Positions 1 to 5,146 of a DNA stretch of 5,657 nt are shown here, piece by piece. The stretch is taken from the NCBI GenBank assembly GCA_900542625.1, contig UQOH01000102.1, positions 1-5,657 on the forward strand, in the 5' to 3' direction. The notes beneath the pieces are model-generated. The model was not told the origin of the DNA and searched no databases. It worked only from the letters and a program-made list of their open reading frames with translations. The stretch comes from an uncultured Fusobacterium sp. (GTDB taxonomy: Bacteria; Fusobacteriota; Fusobacteriia; Fusobacteriales; Fusobacteriaceae). Made by a program: the position numbers and the translations under genes. Position 1 is the first letter of the stretch, and every line of letters starts with the position of its first letter.

Positions 1-57
1 GCTATTTTTTATTTTTATAATATTTTATGTGAAATAATATTGGAAGAAACAAAATAA

Positions 58-88
58 AAAGGTGCAGCACATGACGAACTGCACCTTT
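58..88 (-). terminator. Rho-independent terminator of the purine permease gene
   Basis: A perfect 10-bp inverted repeat (58-67 with 79-88) encloses an 11-nt loop. Read on the minus strand, the stem is followed by a U-rich run (TTTTTATTTT, 60-51, partly within the stem). It starts about 32 bases after the permease stop codon, which places it as the end of that transcription unit. Positions 1-57 beyond it are AT-rich and show no gene. Confidence 0.9.
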
Positions 89-120
89 AAACTGTTTAAT
101 TTAAAATTATAATCTATTAA

Positions 121-1434
121 TTATCCAAGCATCATAGCCATTTTTCTTAAAAGTCCAGAAACTTCTAAGAAAGAGAATACAGCAACAACCCAAAGGATAG
201 GTTTTACAGTATTAGCTTTTCCAACAAAAATTTTGATTGCAACATAAGAGATAAATCCAAATGCAATTCCGATAGAGATACTGTATGCTAAAGGCATCAT
301 GATTATAGTAAGGAAACATGGAATAGCAGTTTCAAGATTTCTTAAGTCTATGTCTAAAAGATTTTTAAACATAAATACTCCAACAACTATAAGAGCAGGG
401 GCAGTAGCAAATCCCGGTACAACTCCGATAATAGGAGAGAAGAATAAAGTAAGTATAAATAAAACAGCAGTTGTAACAGCTGTAAGTCCTGTTCTACCAC
501 CGGCAGCGATACCAGATGCTGATTCAACGAAAGTTGTTACAGTAGATGTTCCAAGAACTGAACCAATCATAGTTGATGCAGCGTCAACTTCTAATATTTT
601 ATCAATTTTATCAACTTTTCCGTCTTTATCAATAAGCCCTGCTTCATTTGCACAAGCAAGAAGAGTTCCTAATGAGTCAAATAAATCTACGAATACGAAT
701 GAGAAAATAGAACCTAAAAGAGCCGGTCTTAATGCTCCCATTATATCAAGTTTGAATGCAACAGGCATTACACTTGGAGGCATAGATACAATAGCAGTAG
801 GAACACTGATTTCTCCGAAAATGATTCCAAGGATAGTAGTAACAACTATACCAAGAAGGATTCCTCCTTTCATTCTTTTAACTTCTAAGAAAGCCATTAC
901 AGTAAACCCGATTACTCCAAGAATAACAGGTGTTGTAAATTGTCCAAGTCCCACAAGAGTTGCAGGGTTTGCAACAATAAGTCCCATTGTCTGCATACCA
1001 AGGAAAGCTATAAATAATCCGATTCCTGCTCCAACAGCAAGTCTCATTTCAGTTGGTATAGCTTCAATAAGAGCTTTTCTTACTCCTGTAACAGTTAAGA
1101 TAACGAAAACAACTCCTGATAAGAAAACAACTCCTAAAGCTTCCTGCCATGTAGCTCCCTGTCCCATAACAACTGTATAAGTGAAGAAAGCGTTTAATCC
1201 CATTCCAGGCGCCATAGCAAAAGGTGCATTTACCCAAAGACCAGTAAGTCCTGTTCCGATTGCTGCAGAAAGACATGTAGCAGTGATAAGAGCTCCTTTT
1301 TCCATTCCAGTTGCTGAAAGCATTACCGGGTTAACAAAAACAATGTAAGCCATTGTCAAGAATGTAGTAATTCCTGCAATGATTTCCTGTTTTGCAGTAG
1401 TGTTGTACTGCTTAAATTTGAAAAACTTTTCCAT
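121..1434 (-). CDS. pbuG: NCS2-family (AzgA/PbuG-type) guanine/hypoxanthine permease
   Basis: This encodes a 437-residue inner-membrane transporter for purine bases, very probably guanine and hypoxanthine, feeding salvage. The sequence is hydrophobic throughout, with many membrane segments. It carries family landmarks: TTFLTMAYIVFVNP near residues 23-36, NAPFAMAPGMGLNAFF at 69-84, FVDLFDSLGTL at 248-258, and TTFVESASGIAAGGRTGLTAV within 300-320, the conserved half-helix and substrate-site region of this subfamily. Length is normal for the family. The start is ATG at 1434, preceded by the Shine-Dalgarno AGGAGG (1444-1439). An in-frame upstream ATG at 1497 would give 458 residues but lies in the riboswitch expression platform, runs through the terminator hairpin, and is rejected. 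Transcription is from the promoter at 1599-1627 through a guanine-class riboswitch, which agrees independently with the substrate. The gene seems monocistronic. Specificity within the subfamily (guanine, hypoxanthine or adenine) is inference; the symbol follows the Bacillus homologue. Confidence 0.93.
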   Translation of the reverse strand: MEKFFKFKQYNTTAKQEIIAGITTFLTMAYIVFVNPVMLSATGMEKGALITATCLSAAIGTGLTGLWVNAPFAMAPGMGLNAFFTYTVVMGQGATWQEALGVVFLSGVVFVILTVTGVRKALIEAIPTEMRLAVGAGIGLFIAFLGMQTMGLIVANPATLVGLGQFTTPVILGVIGFTVMAFLEVKRMKGGILLGIVVTTILGIIFGEISVPTAIVSMPPSVMPVAFKLDIMGALRPALLGSIFSFVFVDLFDSLGTLLACANEAGLIDKDGKVDKIDKILEVDAASTMIGSVLGTSTVTTFVESASGIAAGGRTGLTAVTTAVLFILTLFFSPIIGVVPGFATAPALIVVGVFMFKNLLDIDLRNLETAIPCFLTIIMMPLAYSISIGIAFGFISYVAIKIFVGKANTVKPILWVVAVFSFLEVSGLLRKMAMMLG

Positions 1435-1465
1435 TTTTCCTCCTGATTTAATTTTTTTAAAATAT

Positions 1466-1491
1466 AAAAAAGTCTGTAAAAAACAGACCTT
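1466..1491 (-). terminator. Regulated terminator of the guanine riboswitch
   Basis: On the minus strand a 9-bp stem with one G-U pair (AAGGTCTGT at 1491-1483 with ACAGACTTT at 1477-1469) closes a 5-nt U loop and runs into a U tract (1471-1466). It sits between the aptamer and the pbuG start, about 35 bases before the ATG, so it is an attenuator. Its upstream arm is shared with the antiterminator at 1486-1509. Confidence 0.9.
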
Positions 1492-1509
1492 CAACAACTT
1501 AATCAGGTC
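1486..1509 (-). promoter_or_regulatory. Antiterminator hairpin of the guanine riboswitch
   Basis: On the minus strand GACCT (1509-1505) can pair with AGGTC (1490-1486). TTAA (1502-1499) can continue the helix with TTGA (1494-1491) through a 2-nt GA bulge, closing a GTTG loop. The first arm contains half of the aptamer P1 3' strand (1509-1507), and the second arm is the upstream arm of the terminator. Ligand-stabilised P1 would therefore free the terminator, an OFF switch. The pairings are seen directly; the switching is inferred from known purine riboswitches. Confidence 0.75.
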
Positions 1510-1569
1510 ATAGAATACTATTTACGGTAGTATGTAGAGACGTCTTACCTTATTAAAGACTTATACGAC
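1507..1569 (-). promoter_or_regulatory. Purine riboswitch aptamer, guanine/hypoxanthine class
   Basis: Read on the minus strand this matches the three-way junction of purine riboswitches. P1 is GTCGTA (1569-1564) with TATGAC (1512-1507), including one G-U pair. The TATAA junction follows. P2 is GTCTT/AAGAC with a loop containing AAGG. The core strand TCTCTAC precedes P3, ATACTA/TAGTAT, capped by the canonical CCGTAAA loop. GG in loop 2 and CC in loop 3 keep the loop-loop contact. The specificity nucleotide in the last junction (complement of g1513) is C, as in guanine/hypoxanthine aptamers; adenine aptamers have U there. It lies in the leader of a purine permease, and the downstream hairpins indicate termination when ligand is bound. 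Confidence 0.95.
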
Positions 1570-1598
1570 TTAAAAATATTTTTTTATATTACTTTAAC

Positions 1599-1627
1599 AT
1601 AATAGATTAATTTTCTATTTTTGTCAA
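1599..1627 (-). promoter_or_regulatory. Sigma70-type promoter for pbuG
   Basis: On the minus strand TTGACA (1627-1622) is separated by exactly 17 bp from TATTAT (1604-1599). Transcription would start near 1592, about 23 bases before the riboswitch P1 helix, giving a leader of roughly 158 nt. Confidence 0.85.
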
Positions 1628-1684
1628 GGAATATTAAACAGGAATTTAAAACAAAGTGTATGTAAAGCCAATTAAGAAAAATCT

Positions 1685-1713
1685 TTGACAAAATAAAAAA
1701 TTCATGTTATCAT
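1685..1713 (+). promoter_or_regulatory. Sigma70-type promoter for fhs
   Basis: TTGACA (1685-1690) and TATCAT (1708-1713) are 17 bp apart, with an extended -10 TG at 1705-1706. Transcription would start near 1720, at the first helix of the ZTP aptamer. Only 57 bp separates its -35 box from that of the divergent pbuG promoter; I see no clear operator in that gap (1628-1684). Confidence 0.85.
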
Positions 1714-1718
1714 TTTAT

Positions 1719-1787
1719 TGTTATATGACTGACGGAAGTGGATATAACCACATGAAGTATAACATTAATTCGCCGACCGTCTGGGCA
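1719..1787 (+). promoter_or_regulatory. ZTP (pfl-class) riboswitch aptamer upstream of fhs
   Basis: The element carries the landmarks of the pfl/ZTP class. P1 is TGTTATA (1719-1725) with TATAACA (1758-1764). A GACTGACGGAA junction strand (1727-1737) precedes P2, GTGG/CCAC (1738-1741, 1748-1751). The 3' domain is GCCGACCGTCTGGGCA (1772-1787), containing the conserved TGGGCA; P3 pairs GCC 1772-1774 with GGC 1784-1786. A pseudoknot joins GACGG (1731-1735) to CCGTC (1777-1781). Compared with the usual GGCGG/CCGCC, an A-U pair replaces a G-C pair, so complementarity is kept. ZTP aptamers are known ahead of fhs and purine or folate genes, which fits the gene downstream. Confidence 0.93.
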
Positions 1788-1815
1788 AAAAAAGCCTAGA
1801 GTGTCGGCTTTTTTT
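1772..1815 (+). terminator. Regulated terminator of the ZTP riboswitch
   Basis: GCCGAC (1772-1777) pairs with GTCGGC (1803-1808), and TCTGGGC (1780-1786) with GCCTAGA (1794-1800) with one G-U pair, across a 2x2 internal loop. The apical loop is seven A's, and seven T's follow (1809-1815). The left arm is the ZTP aptamer's 3' domain, so ligand-stabilised pseudoknot and terminator exclude each other: an ON switch. From 1816 to the ribosome binding site at 1884 I see only AT-rich leader. Confidence 0.92.
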
Positions 1816-1895
1816 ATCAATTTGTCTTTTTAGTAACTTTGGTAAAATTTAAAAATTATGTTAGAAACAGGTTACAAACTTAAGGAGGGAATTTA

Positions 1896-3560
1896 GTGAA
1901 AACAGATATTCAAATCGCTCAGGAAACAAAATTATTACCGATAAGTGAGATTGCTGCAAAAATAGGTCTTACAGATGATGATTATGATCAATACGGAAAA
2001 TATAAAGCAAAATTAGATTTTAATCTTTTACACAAATTGGAAAATAAAGAGGACGGTAAACTTATCTTAGTTACTGCTATCACTCCTACTCCTGCAGGGG
2101 AAGGAAAATCAACTGTAAGTGTTGGTCTTACACAAGCACTTAACAAATTAGGATACAGCTCTATTGCTGCTCTTAGAGAGCCTTCATTAGGACCTGTATT
2201 CGGAATAAAAGGAGGAGCTACTGGAGGAGGATATTCTCAGGTTGTTCCAATGGAAGATATCAATCTTCACTTTACAGGAGATTTACACGCAATCGGTGTT
2301 GCTCATAACCTGATTTCCGCTGTTATTGATAACCATATAAAATTTGGAAATCAACTAAATATTGATATAACAAAAATCACATGGAAAAGAGTTCTTGACA
2401 TGAACGACAGATCTCTTAGAAACACTATAATCGGACTTGGAGGATCTGCATCAGGAATTCCAAGAGAAAACTCTTTCCAGATTACAGTTGCTTCTGAAAT
2501 AATGGCATCATTATGTCTTGCATCATCTTTAAAAGATTTAAAAGAAAGAATAGCAAGAATTATAATAGGATATGATGTAACTGGAAAACCTGTAACAGTA
2601 AGTGATTTAAAAATAACCGGTGCTGTTGCGGCTCTTTTAAAAGATGCAATAAAACCAAACTTAGTTCAGACTCTTGAAAATACTCCTGTTCTTATTCATG
2701 GAGGACCTTTTGCAAATATAGCACATGGATGCAACTCTCTTATTGCAACAAAATTAGCTCTTAAATTAGGAGATTATGTTGTAACAGAGGCTGGATTTGC
2801 TGCTGATCTTGGAGCTGAAAAATTCCTTGATATTAAATGTAGACAAGGAAAATTATCTCCAAAATGTGTTGTTATAGTTGCAACAGTGAGAGCTTTAAAA
2901 CATCACGGGGGAGCAAAAGAGCTTGGAGAAGAAAATCTTGAGGCTTTATCTAAAGGACTTGAAAACTTAGATAAGCACATTGAAAATATGAAAAAATTCA
3001 ATCTTCCTGTTGTTGTTGCAATGAACAGATTCTTAACTGACACAGAGGCTGAATTTGATTTAATAAGAAACAGATGTAAAGAACAAGGTGTTCCTGTGGC
3101 TCTTTGTGATGTGTGGGCAAGAGGAGGAGAAGGAGGAATAGATTTAGCAAAACTTGTTGTTGATGCAGTTGATAACAACAAAGAAGAGTACAAACCTATT
3201 TACAGTCTTGATTTAACTCCTGCTGAAAAAATAGAAACAATAGTAAAAGAGATTTATGGAGGAGACGGAGTAATATTCTCTGCTGCTGCTAAAAAAGCTC
3301 TTGGAGTTGTTGAGAAAAATGGATACAACAATCTTCCAATCTGTGTTTCTAAAACTCAGAAATCACTTTCTGATAATGCAAACTTATTAGGAAGACCAAC
3401 AGGATTTAAAGTAACTATAAATGAAGTTAAGATAGCTGCCGGAGCTGGATTTATTATAGCTATGGCAGGAGATATTATTGATATGCCTGGACTTCCAAAA
3501 GTTCCTGCTGCTGAAGCAATAGATATTGATGAATTTGGAAAAATCACAGGACTATTCTAA
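1896..3560 (+). CDS. fhs: Formate-tetrahydrofolate ligase (10-formyl-THF synthetase)
   Basis: This encodes a cytoplasmic enzyme that joins formate to tetrahydrofolate with ATP, making 10-formyl-THF for purine synthesis and formyl-methionine. The product is 554 residues, the usual full length. Family signatures are complete: the ATP-binding loop TPTPAGEGKST at residues 63-73, GIKGGATGGGY at 103-113, and VATVRALKHHGG at 328-339. The start is GTG at 1896, chosen because AGGAGGG (1884-1889 with its preceding A/G run) lies 6 nt upstream and the N-terminus MKTDIQIAQE matches the family start. The gene lies alone behind its own promoter and a ZTP riboswitch with a terminator. This should raise expression when ZTP signals a shortage of 10-formyl-THF. 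No frameshift or missing key motif is seen. The next gene is convergent, so no operon follows. Confidence 0.99.
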   Translation: MKTDIQIAQETKLLPISEIAAKIGLTDDDYDQYGKYKAKLDFNLLHKLENKEDGKLILVTAITPTPAGEGKSTVSVGLTQALNKLGYSSIAALREPSLGPVFGIKGGATGGGYSQVVPMEDINLHFTGDLHAIGVAHNLISAVIDNHIKFGNQLNIDITKITWKRVLDMNDRSLRNTIIGLGGSASGIPRENSFQITVASEIMASLCLASSLKDLKERIARIIIGYDVTGKPVTVSDLKITGAVAALLKDAIKPNLVQTLENTPVLIHGGPFANIAHGCNSLIATKLALKLGDYVVTEAGFAADLGAEKFLDIKCRQGKLSPKCVVIVATVRALKHHGGAKELGEENLEALSKGLENLDKHIENMKKFNLPVVVAMNRFLTDTEAEFDLIRNRCKEQGVPVALCDVWARGGEGGIDLAKLVVDAVDNNKEEYKPIYSLDLTPAEKIETIVKEIYGGDGVIFSAAAKKALGVVEKNGYNNLPICVSKTQKSLSDNANLLGRPTGFKVTINEVKIAAGAGFIIAMAGDIIDMPGLPKVPAAEAIDIDEFGKITGLF

Positions 3561-3582
3561 AATATTTTAAATAATTAAAATG

Positions 3583-3631
3583 AGAAAGCCATTGAAGATT
3601 GAGAAATTCTTCAATGGCTTTCTGAGATTTT
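3583..3631. terminator. Long hairpin between convergent genes, probable bidirectional terminator
   Basis: A perfect 16-bp inverted repeat (3583-3598 with 3608-3623) surrounds a 9-nt loop, 22 bases after the fhs stop. T runs are modest on both sides: TTTT at 3628-3631 on the plus strand, and an interrupted T-rich run from 3580 downward on the minus strand. Position between convergent genes supports termination of fhs and possibly of the outer-membrane gene too; the weak T tracts lower confidence for either direction. Confidence 0.75.
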
Positions 3632-3635
3632 ATCT

Positions 3636-3684
3636 ATGTTAAAGTTAGCACTCCTTAACATCTATTTTATCAGGTGCTGCTAAC
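3636..3684 (-). repeat. Interleaved inverted repeats after the outer-membrane protein gene
   Basis: Two 7-bp perfect inverted repeats interlock: ATGTTAA (3636-3642) with TTAACAT (3655-3661), and GTTAGCA (3644-3650) with TGCTAAC (3678-3684). On the minus strand the first arm begins 8 nt after the stop codon of the outer-membrane gene. The order is that of an H-type pseudoknot, or of two mutually exclusive hairpins. It may act as 3'-end structure or as part of termination; there is no good U tract beside it, so it is not called a terminator. Confidence 0.5.
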
Positions 3685-3692
3685 CAGTTGTC

Positions 3693-4646
3693 TTAGAATG
3701 AATAAGACCAACCGATTAAGAATTCACCATAGTATCTGTCTGAATCAAGTACATCTTTAGACAGATTTCCGTCTTTAGCTTCAAATTTGTTAATGTCATA
3801 TCTGTAGTATCCATAAATATCTAAAGCTTCTGTAAGTGCATAGTTAGCATTTAAAGTAAGTGAGTTGTAATGGAAGTTTTTATAAGCTTTGTATCCAACT
3901 CCGTCAACTTTATCTTTTATTTGTTTAGAATTGTTAAGTCCTAATCTGTATTCTAATCCTAATGATAGTTTATCACCAGTATATAATGGAGCATATGCTC
4001 TTAATTGATGATCGTATTCTCTTTTTATCATTCCAGCAGCATCAGAATCACCTTTACCAGTGTAATCTTTGAAATCTAAGTAGTATCCAACTTTAATTGG
4101 TCCAAAAGTTACGTTTAAAGGCATAATTTCGATTTGTCTGTAGTCTTGGTTGTCGTTACCATCGAAAGAGTGGTATTGAGCATCCATCCAACCAGAGAAC
4201 ATTCCGTAGTCATATCCTGTTCTTAAATACCATCTGTCATGTCCAGAGTCACCTCTGAATTTTGCTCCTAAGAACCAGTTGTCAAAGTTTCTGATTGCTT
4301 GTAATTCCATTCTTGAAGAAGCATCATCATAAAGTCCACCGTGCTTTTTGTGAGTATCAGAAGAGAATAATCTTCCTGCACCAATTGTGTAATCCCAGTT
4401 TTGAGTAGATAAATCAACTGTGTTCATGAAGATAACATCTTCACCTATGTTTTTCTTTCCAGAAGTGTTGTCAACTTCTAAGCTTTGTCCGATTTTTACT
4501 GATTTGAATAATGGCTCAGGAGTTGCTTTAACATCTGCCACAACTACAGTTTCTTGAACTTCTTGAACTACTGGTAAAACTTCTTTTGCGTATGCTGCAG
4601 ATCCGATTGTAAGGATTGCTCCTAATAATAATGCTGTTTTTTTCAT
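3693..4646 (-). CDS. Outer-membrane beta-barrel protein, probable porin
   Basis: This is a 317-residue exported protein. A classical signal peptide (MKK, hydrophobic core, AYA at 18-20) predicts cleavage before KEVLPV. A Val/Glu-rich stretch (24-45) follows, then a region of alternating hydrophobic and polar residues rich in Tyr, Trp and Gly (about 70-317). It includes strand-like runs such as DNWFLGAKFRG, DRWYLRTGYDYG, PIKVGYYLDF, KLSLGLEYRLGL, YNSLTLNANYAL and LDIYGYYRY. The last residues, FLIGWSYSF, end in Phe with alternating aromatics, the classic barrel-assembly signal. The start is ATG at 4646, behind AGGGGG (4659-4654); an in-frame ATG at 4715 would bury the signal peptide and lacks this site. 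The signal peptide and mature start resemble fusobacterial porins by memory, but substrate and pore size cannot be read here. The leader has prominent palindromes. The barrel class is well supported; porin function is inference. Confidence 0.82.
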   Translation of the reverse strand: MKKTALLLGAILTIGSAAYAKEVLPVVQEVQETVVVADVKATPEPLFKSVKIGQSLEVDNTSGKKNIGEDVIFMNTVDLSTQNWDYTIGAGRLFSSDTHKKHGGLYDDASSRMELQAIRNFDNWFLGAKFRGDSGHDRWYLRTGYDYGMFSGWMDAQYHSFDGNDNQDYRQIEIMPLNVTFGPIKVGYYLDFKDYTGKGDSDAAGMIKREYDHQLRAYAPLYTGDKLSLGLEYRLGLNNSKQIKDKVDGVGYKAYKNFHYNSLTLNANYALTEALDIYGYYRYDINKFEAKDGNLSKDVLDSDRYYGEFLIGWSYSF

Positions 4647-4663
4647 GTTTATTCCCCCTATGA

Positions 4664-4689
4664 AATATTTTTTATTAATAAAAAATATT
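4664..4689. repeat. 26-bp perfect palindrome just upstream of the porin ribosome binding site
   Basis: The 13-base arm AATATTTTTTATT (4664-4676) is followed directly by its exact reverse complement (4677-4689). It consists only of A and T. In the outer-membrane gene's mRNA it would fold as a hairpin about 5 nt before the Shine-Dalgarno, where it could affect stability or ribosome access. It could also be a DNA site for a regulator. The AT-only composition makes chance less unlikely. Confidence 0.7.
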
Positions 4690-4701
4690 ATCCAGATACT
4701 G

Positions 4702-4734
4702 TTAAAAATATTCACTGAGTGAAATTATTTTTAA
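4702..4734. repeat. Imperfect hairpin/operator-like inverted repeat in the porin upstream region
   Basis: TTCACT (4711-4716) and AGTGAA (4718-4723) form a near-palindrome about g4717. The symmetry continues outward, TTAAAAATA (4702-4710) with TATTTTTAA (4726-4734), broken only by a 2-nt AT bulge. A further outer pair, CCAGATA (4692-4698) and TATCTGG (4762-4768), encloses it. It overlaps the predicted start point and -10 box of the outer-membrane gene, so an operator or 5'-end mRNA structure are both possible. Confidence 0.6.
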
Positions 4735-4761
4735 TGTAGTATTCGATTATGCAGATGCCAA
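4733..4761 (-). promoter_or_regulatory. Possible promoter for the outer-membrane protein gene
   Basis: On the minus strand TTGGCA (4761-4756) lies 17 bp before TACATT (4738-4733). The -10 match is only 4 of 6. Transcription would start near 4726 and give a leader of about 80 nt. A better promoter by sequence lies far upstream at 5086-5114, so the true start for this gene is uncertain. Confidence 0.4.
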
Positions 4762-4768
4762 TATCTGG

Positions 4769-5059
4769 TTAACATTTTTATCAGCACAAGTAAAATATAT
4801 TATTTTTTATTGCTTTTTTCTTAAAAATTAATTTTTTTTCTTTTATCTGTCCTTTTTTATTTAACCAAACCTTTGGTAATTAAAGAATAAAATAAAGAAT
4901 ACAAAATAAAGTAAAAAAAATTTAAGTAACTTATATAATAAATATTGTCACACACTAAAATTTTATTATATAATATAGATATATTGAAAGATACAGAAGA
5001 AAATAATTTATTTACTATCCTATCAAAAAGTAAGAAATGTAAAATAAAATTTCTTTTAT
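4769..5059. other. Gene-free AT-rich stretch between the porin and ROK genes
   Basis: This is the middle of a roughly 500-base region without a credible gene. It is extremely A/T-rich with homopolymer runs. It contains a short palindrome ACCAAA/TTTGGT (4864-4877 region) and an 8-bp inverted repeat AAATAAAA/TTTTATTT (5042-5049 with 5054-5061, which runs just past the stretch). No tRNA-like, rRNA-like or repeat-array structure is seen. It could be the leader of a long leftward transcript from the promoter at 5086-5114. Confidence 0.6.
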
Positions 5060-5087
5060 TTGTCAAATTCGTTTTACCTAGTAAAAT
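5060..5087 (+). promoter_or_regulatory. Probable promoter for the ROK regulator gene
   Basis: TTGTCA (5060-5065) and TAAAAT (5082-5087), each 5 of 6 to consensus, are 16 bp apart. Transcription would start near 5094 and give a 53-nt leader to the ATG at 5147. Its -10 box overlaps the -10 box of the leftward promoter at 5086-5114. Confidence 0.55.
5072..5086. promoter_or_regulatory. Inverted repeat in overlapping promoters, candidate operator
   Basis: TTTTAC (5072-5077) and GTAAAA (5081-5086) flank a 3-bp centre. The repeat covers the spacer and -10 box of the rightward promoter and the expected start region of the leftward one. A local regulator such as the adjacent ROK protein could bind here; that is inference from position only, and the repeat is short. 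Confidence 0.35.
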
Positions 5088-5114
5088 TATATTAGGTTTT
5101 ATGTTTTTTGTCAA
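5086..5114 (-). promoter_or_regulatory. Consensus-perfect sigma70 promoter reading leftward
   Basis: On the minus strand TTGACA (5114-5109) and TATAAT (5091-5086) both match consensus exactly, with the optimal 17-bp spacing. Transcription would start near 5079. No minus-strand gene begins nearby; the outer-membrane gene's ATG lies about 430 bases downstream. It could give that gene a long leader or drive an unannotated small RNA. Confidence 0.7.
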
Positions 5115-5146
5115 GTCTTTTTAAATTTCTTTTGGGAGGAACCGTT

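Noticed and set aside
299..1180. Long plus-strand open frame of 293 codons inside the permease gene
   Set aside because: It is antisense to a clearly recognised NCS2 permease, has no recognisable domain or ribosome binding site, and its Thr/Ile/Pro-rich composition is what the reverse strand of a membrane protein gives.
1064..1276. 70-codon minus-strand open frame overlapping pbuG in another frame
   Set aside because: Out-of-frame shadow of the permease; Cys/Ser/Tyr-rich with no domain.
1435..1497. Upstream ATG (1497) as the pbuG start
   Set aside because: The extra 21 codons run through the riboswitch antiterminator and terminator; the ATG at 1434 has an ideal Shine-Dalgarno and matches the family N-terminus.
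2903..3193. 96-codon minus-strand open frame inside fhs
   Set aside because: Antisense shadow of a highly conserved enzyme; low-complexity Ser/Pro-rich product without a ribosome binding site.
3356..3547. 63-codon minus-strand open frame near the end of fhs
   Set aside because: Antisense shadow; no supporting start signal or similarity.
4647..4715. Upstream ATG (4715) as the outer-membrane protein start
   Set aside because: It would place 23 residues before a textbook signal peptide and cross the 26-bp palindrome; AGGGGG sits just before the ATG at 4646.
4862..4878. ACCAAA/TTTGGT hairpin as a terminator
   Set aside because: The stem is only 6 bp and neither strand has a T tract immediately after it.
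5032..5061. AT-rich inverted repeats (AAGAAAT/ATTTCTT and AAATAAAA/TTTTATTT) as a terminator or mobile-element end
   Set aside because: All-A/T or nearly so, no flanking duplication or transposase, and no U tract in a sensible position; expected by chance at this composition.
4857..5114. 85-codon minus-strand open frame in the gene-free stretch
   Set aside because: Its TTG start is the -35 box of a perfect promoter, there is no internal ATG and no Shine-Dalgarno, and the Ile/Asn/Phe/Leu/Tyr/Lys-rich product is what extreme AT content yields by chance.
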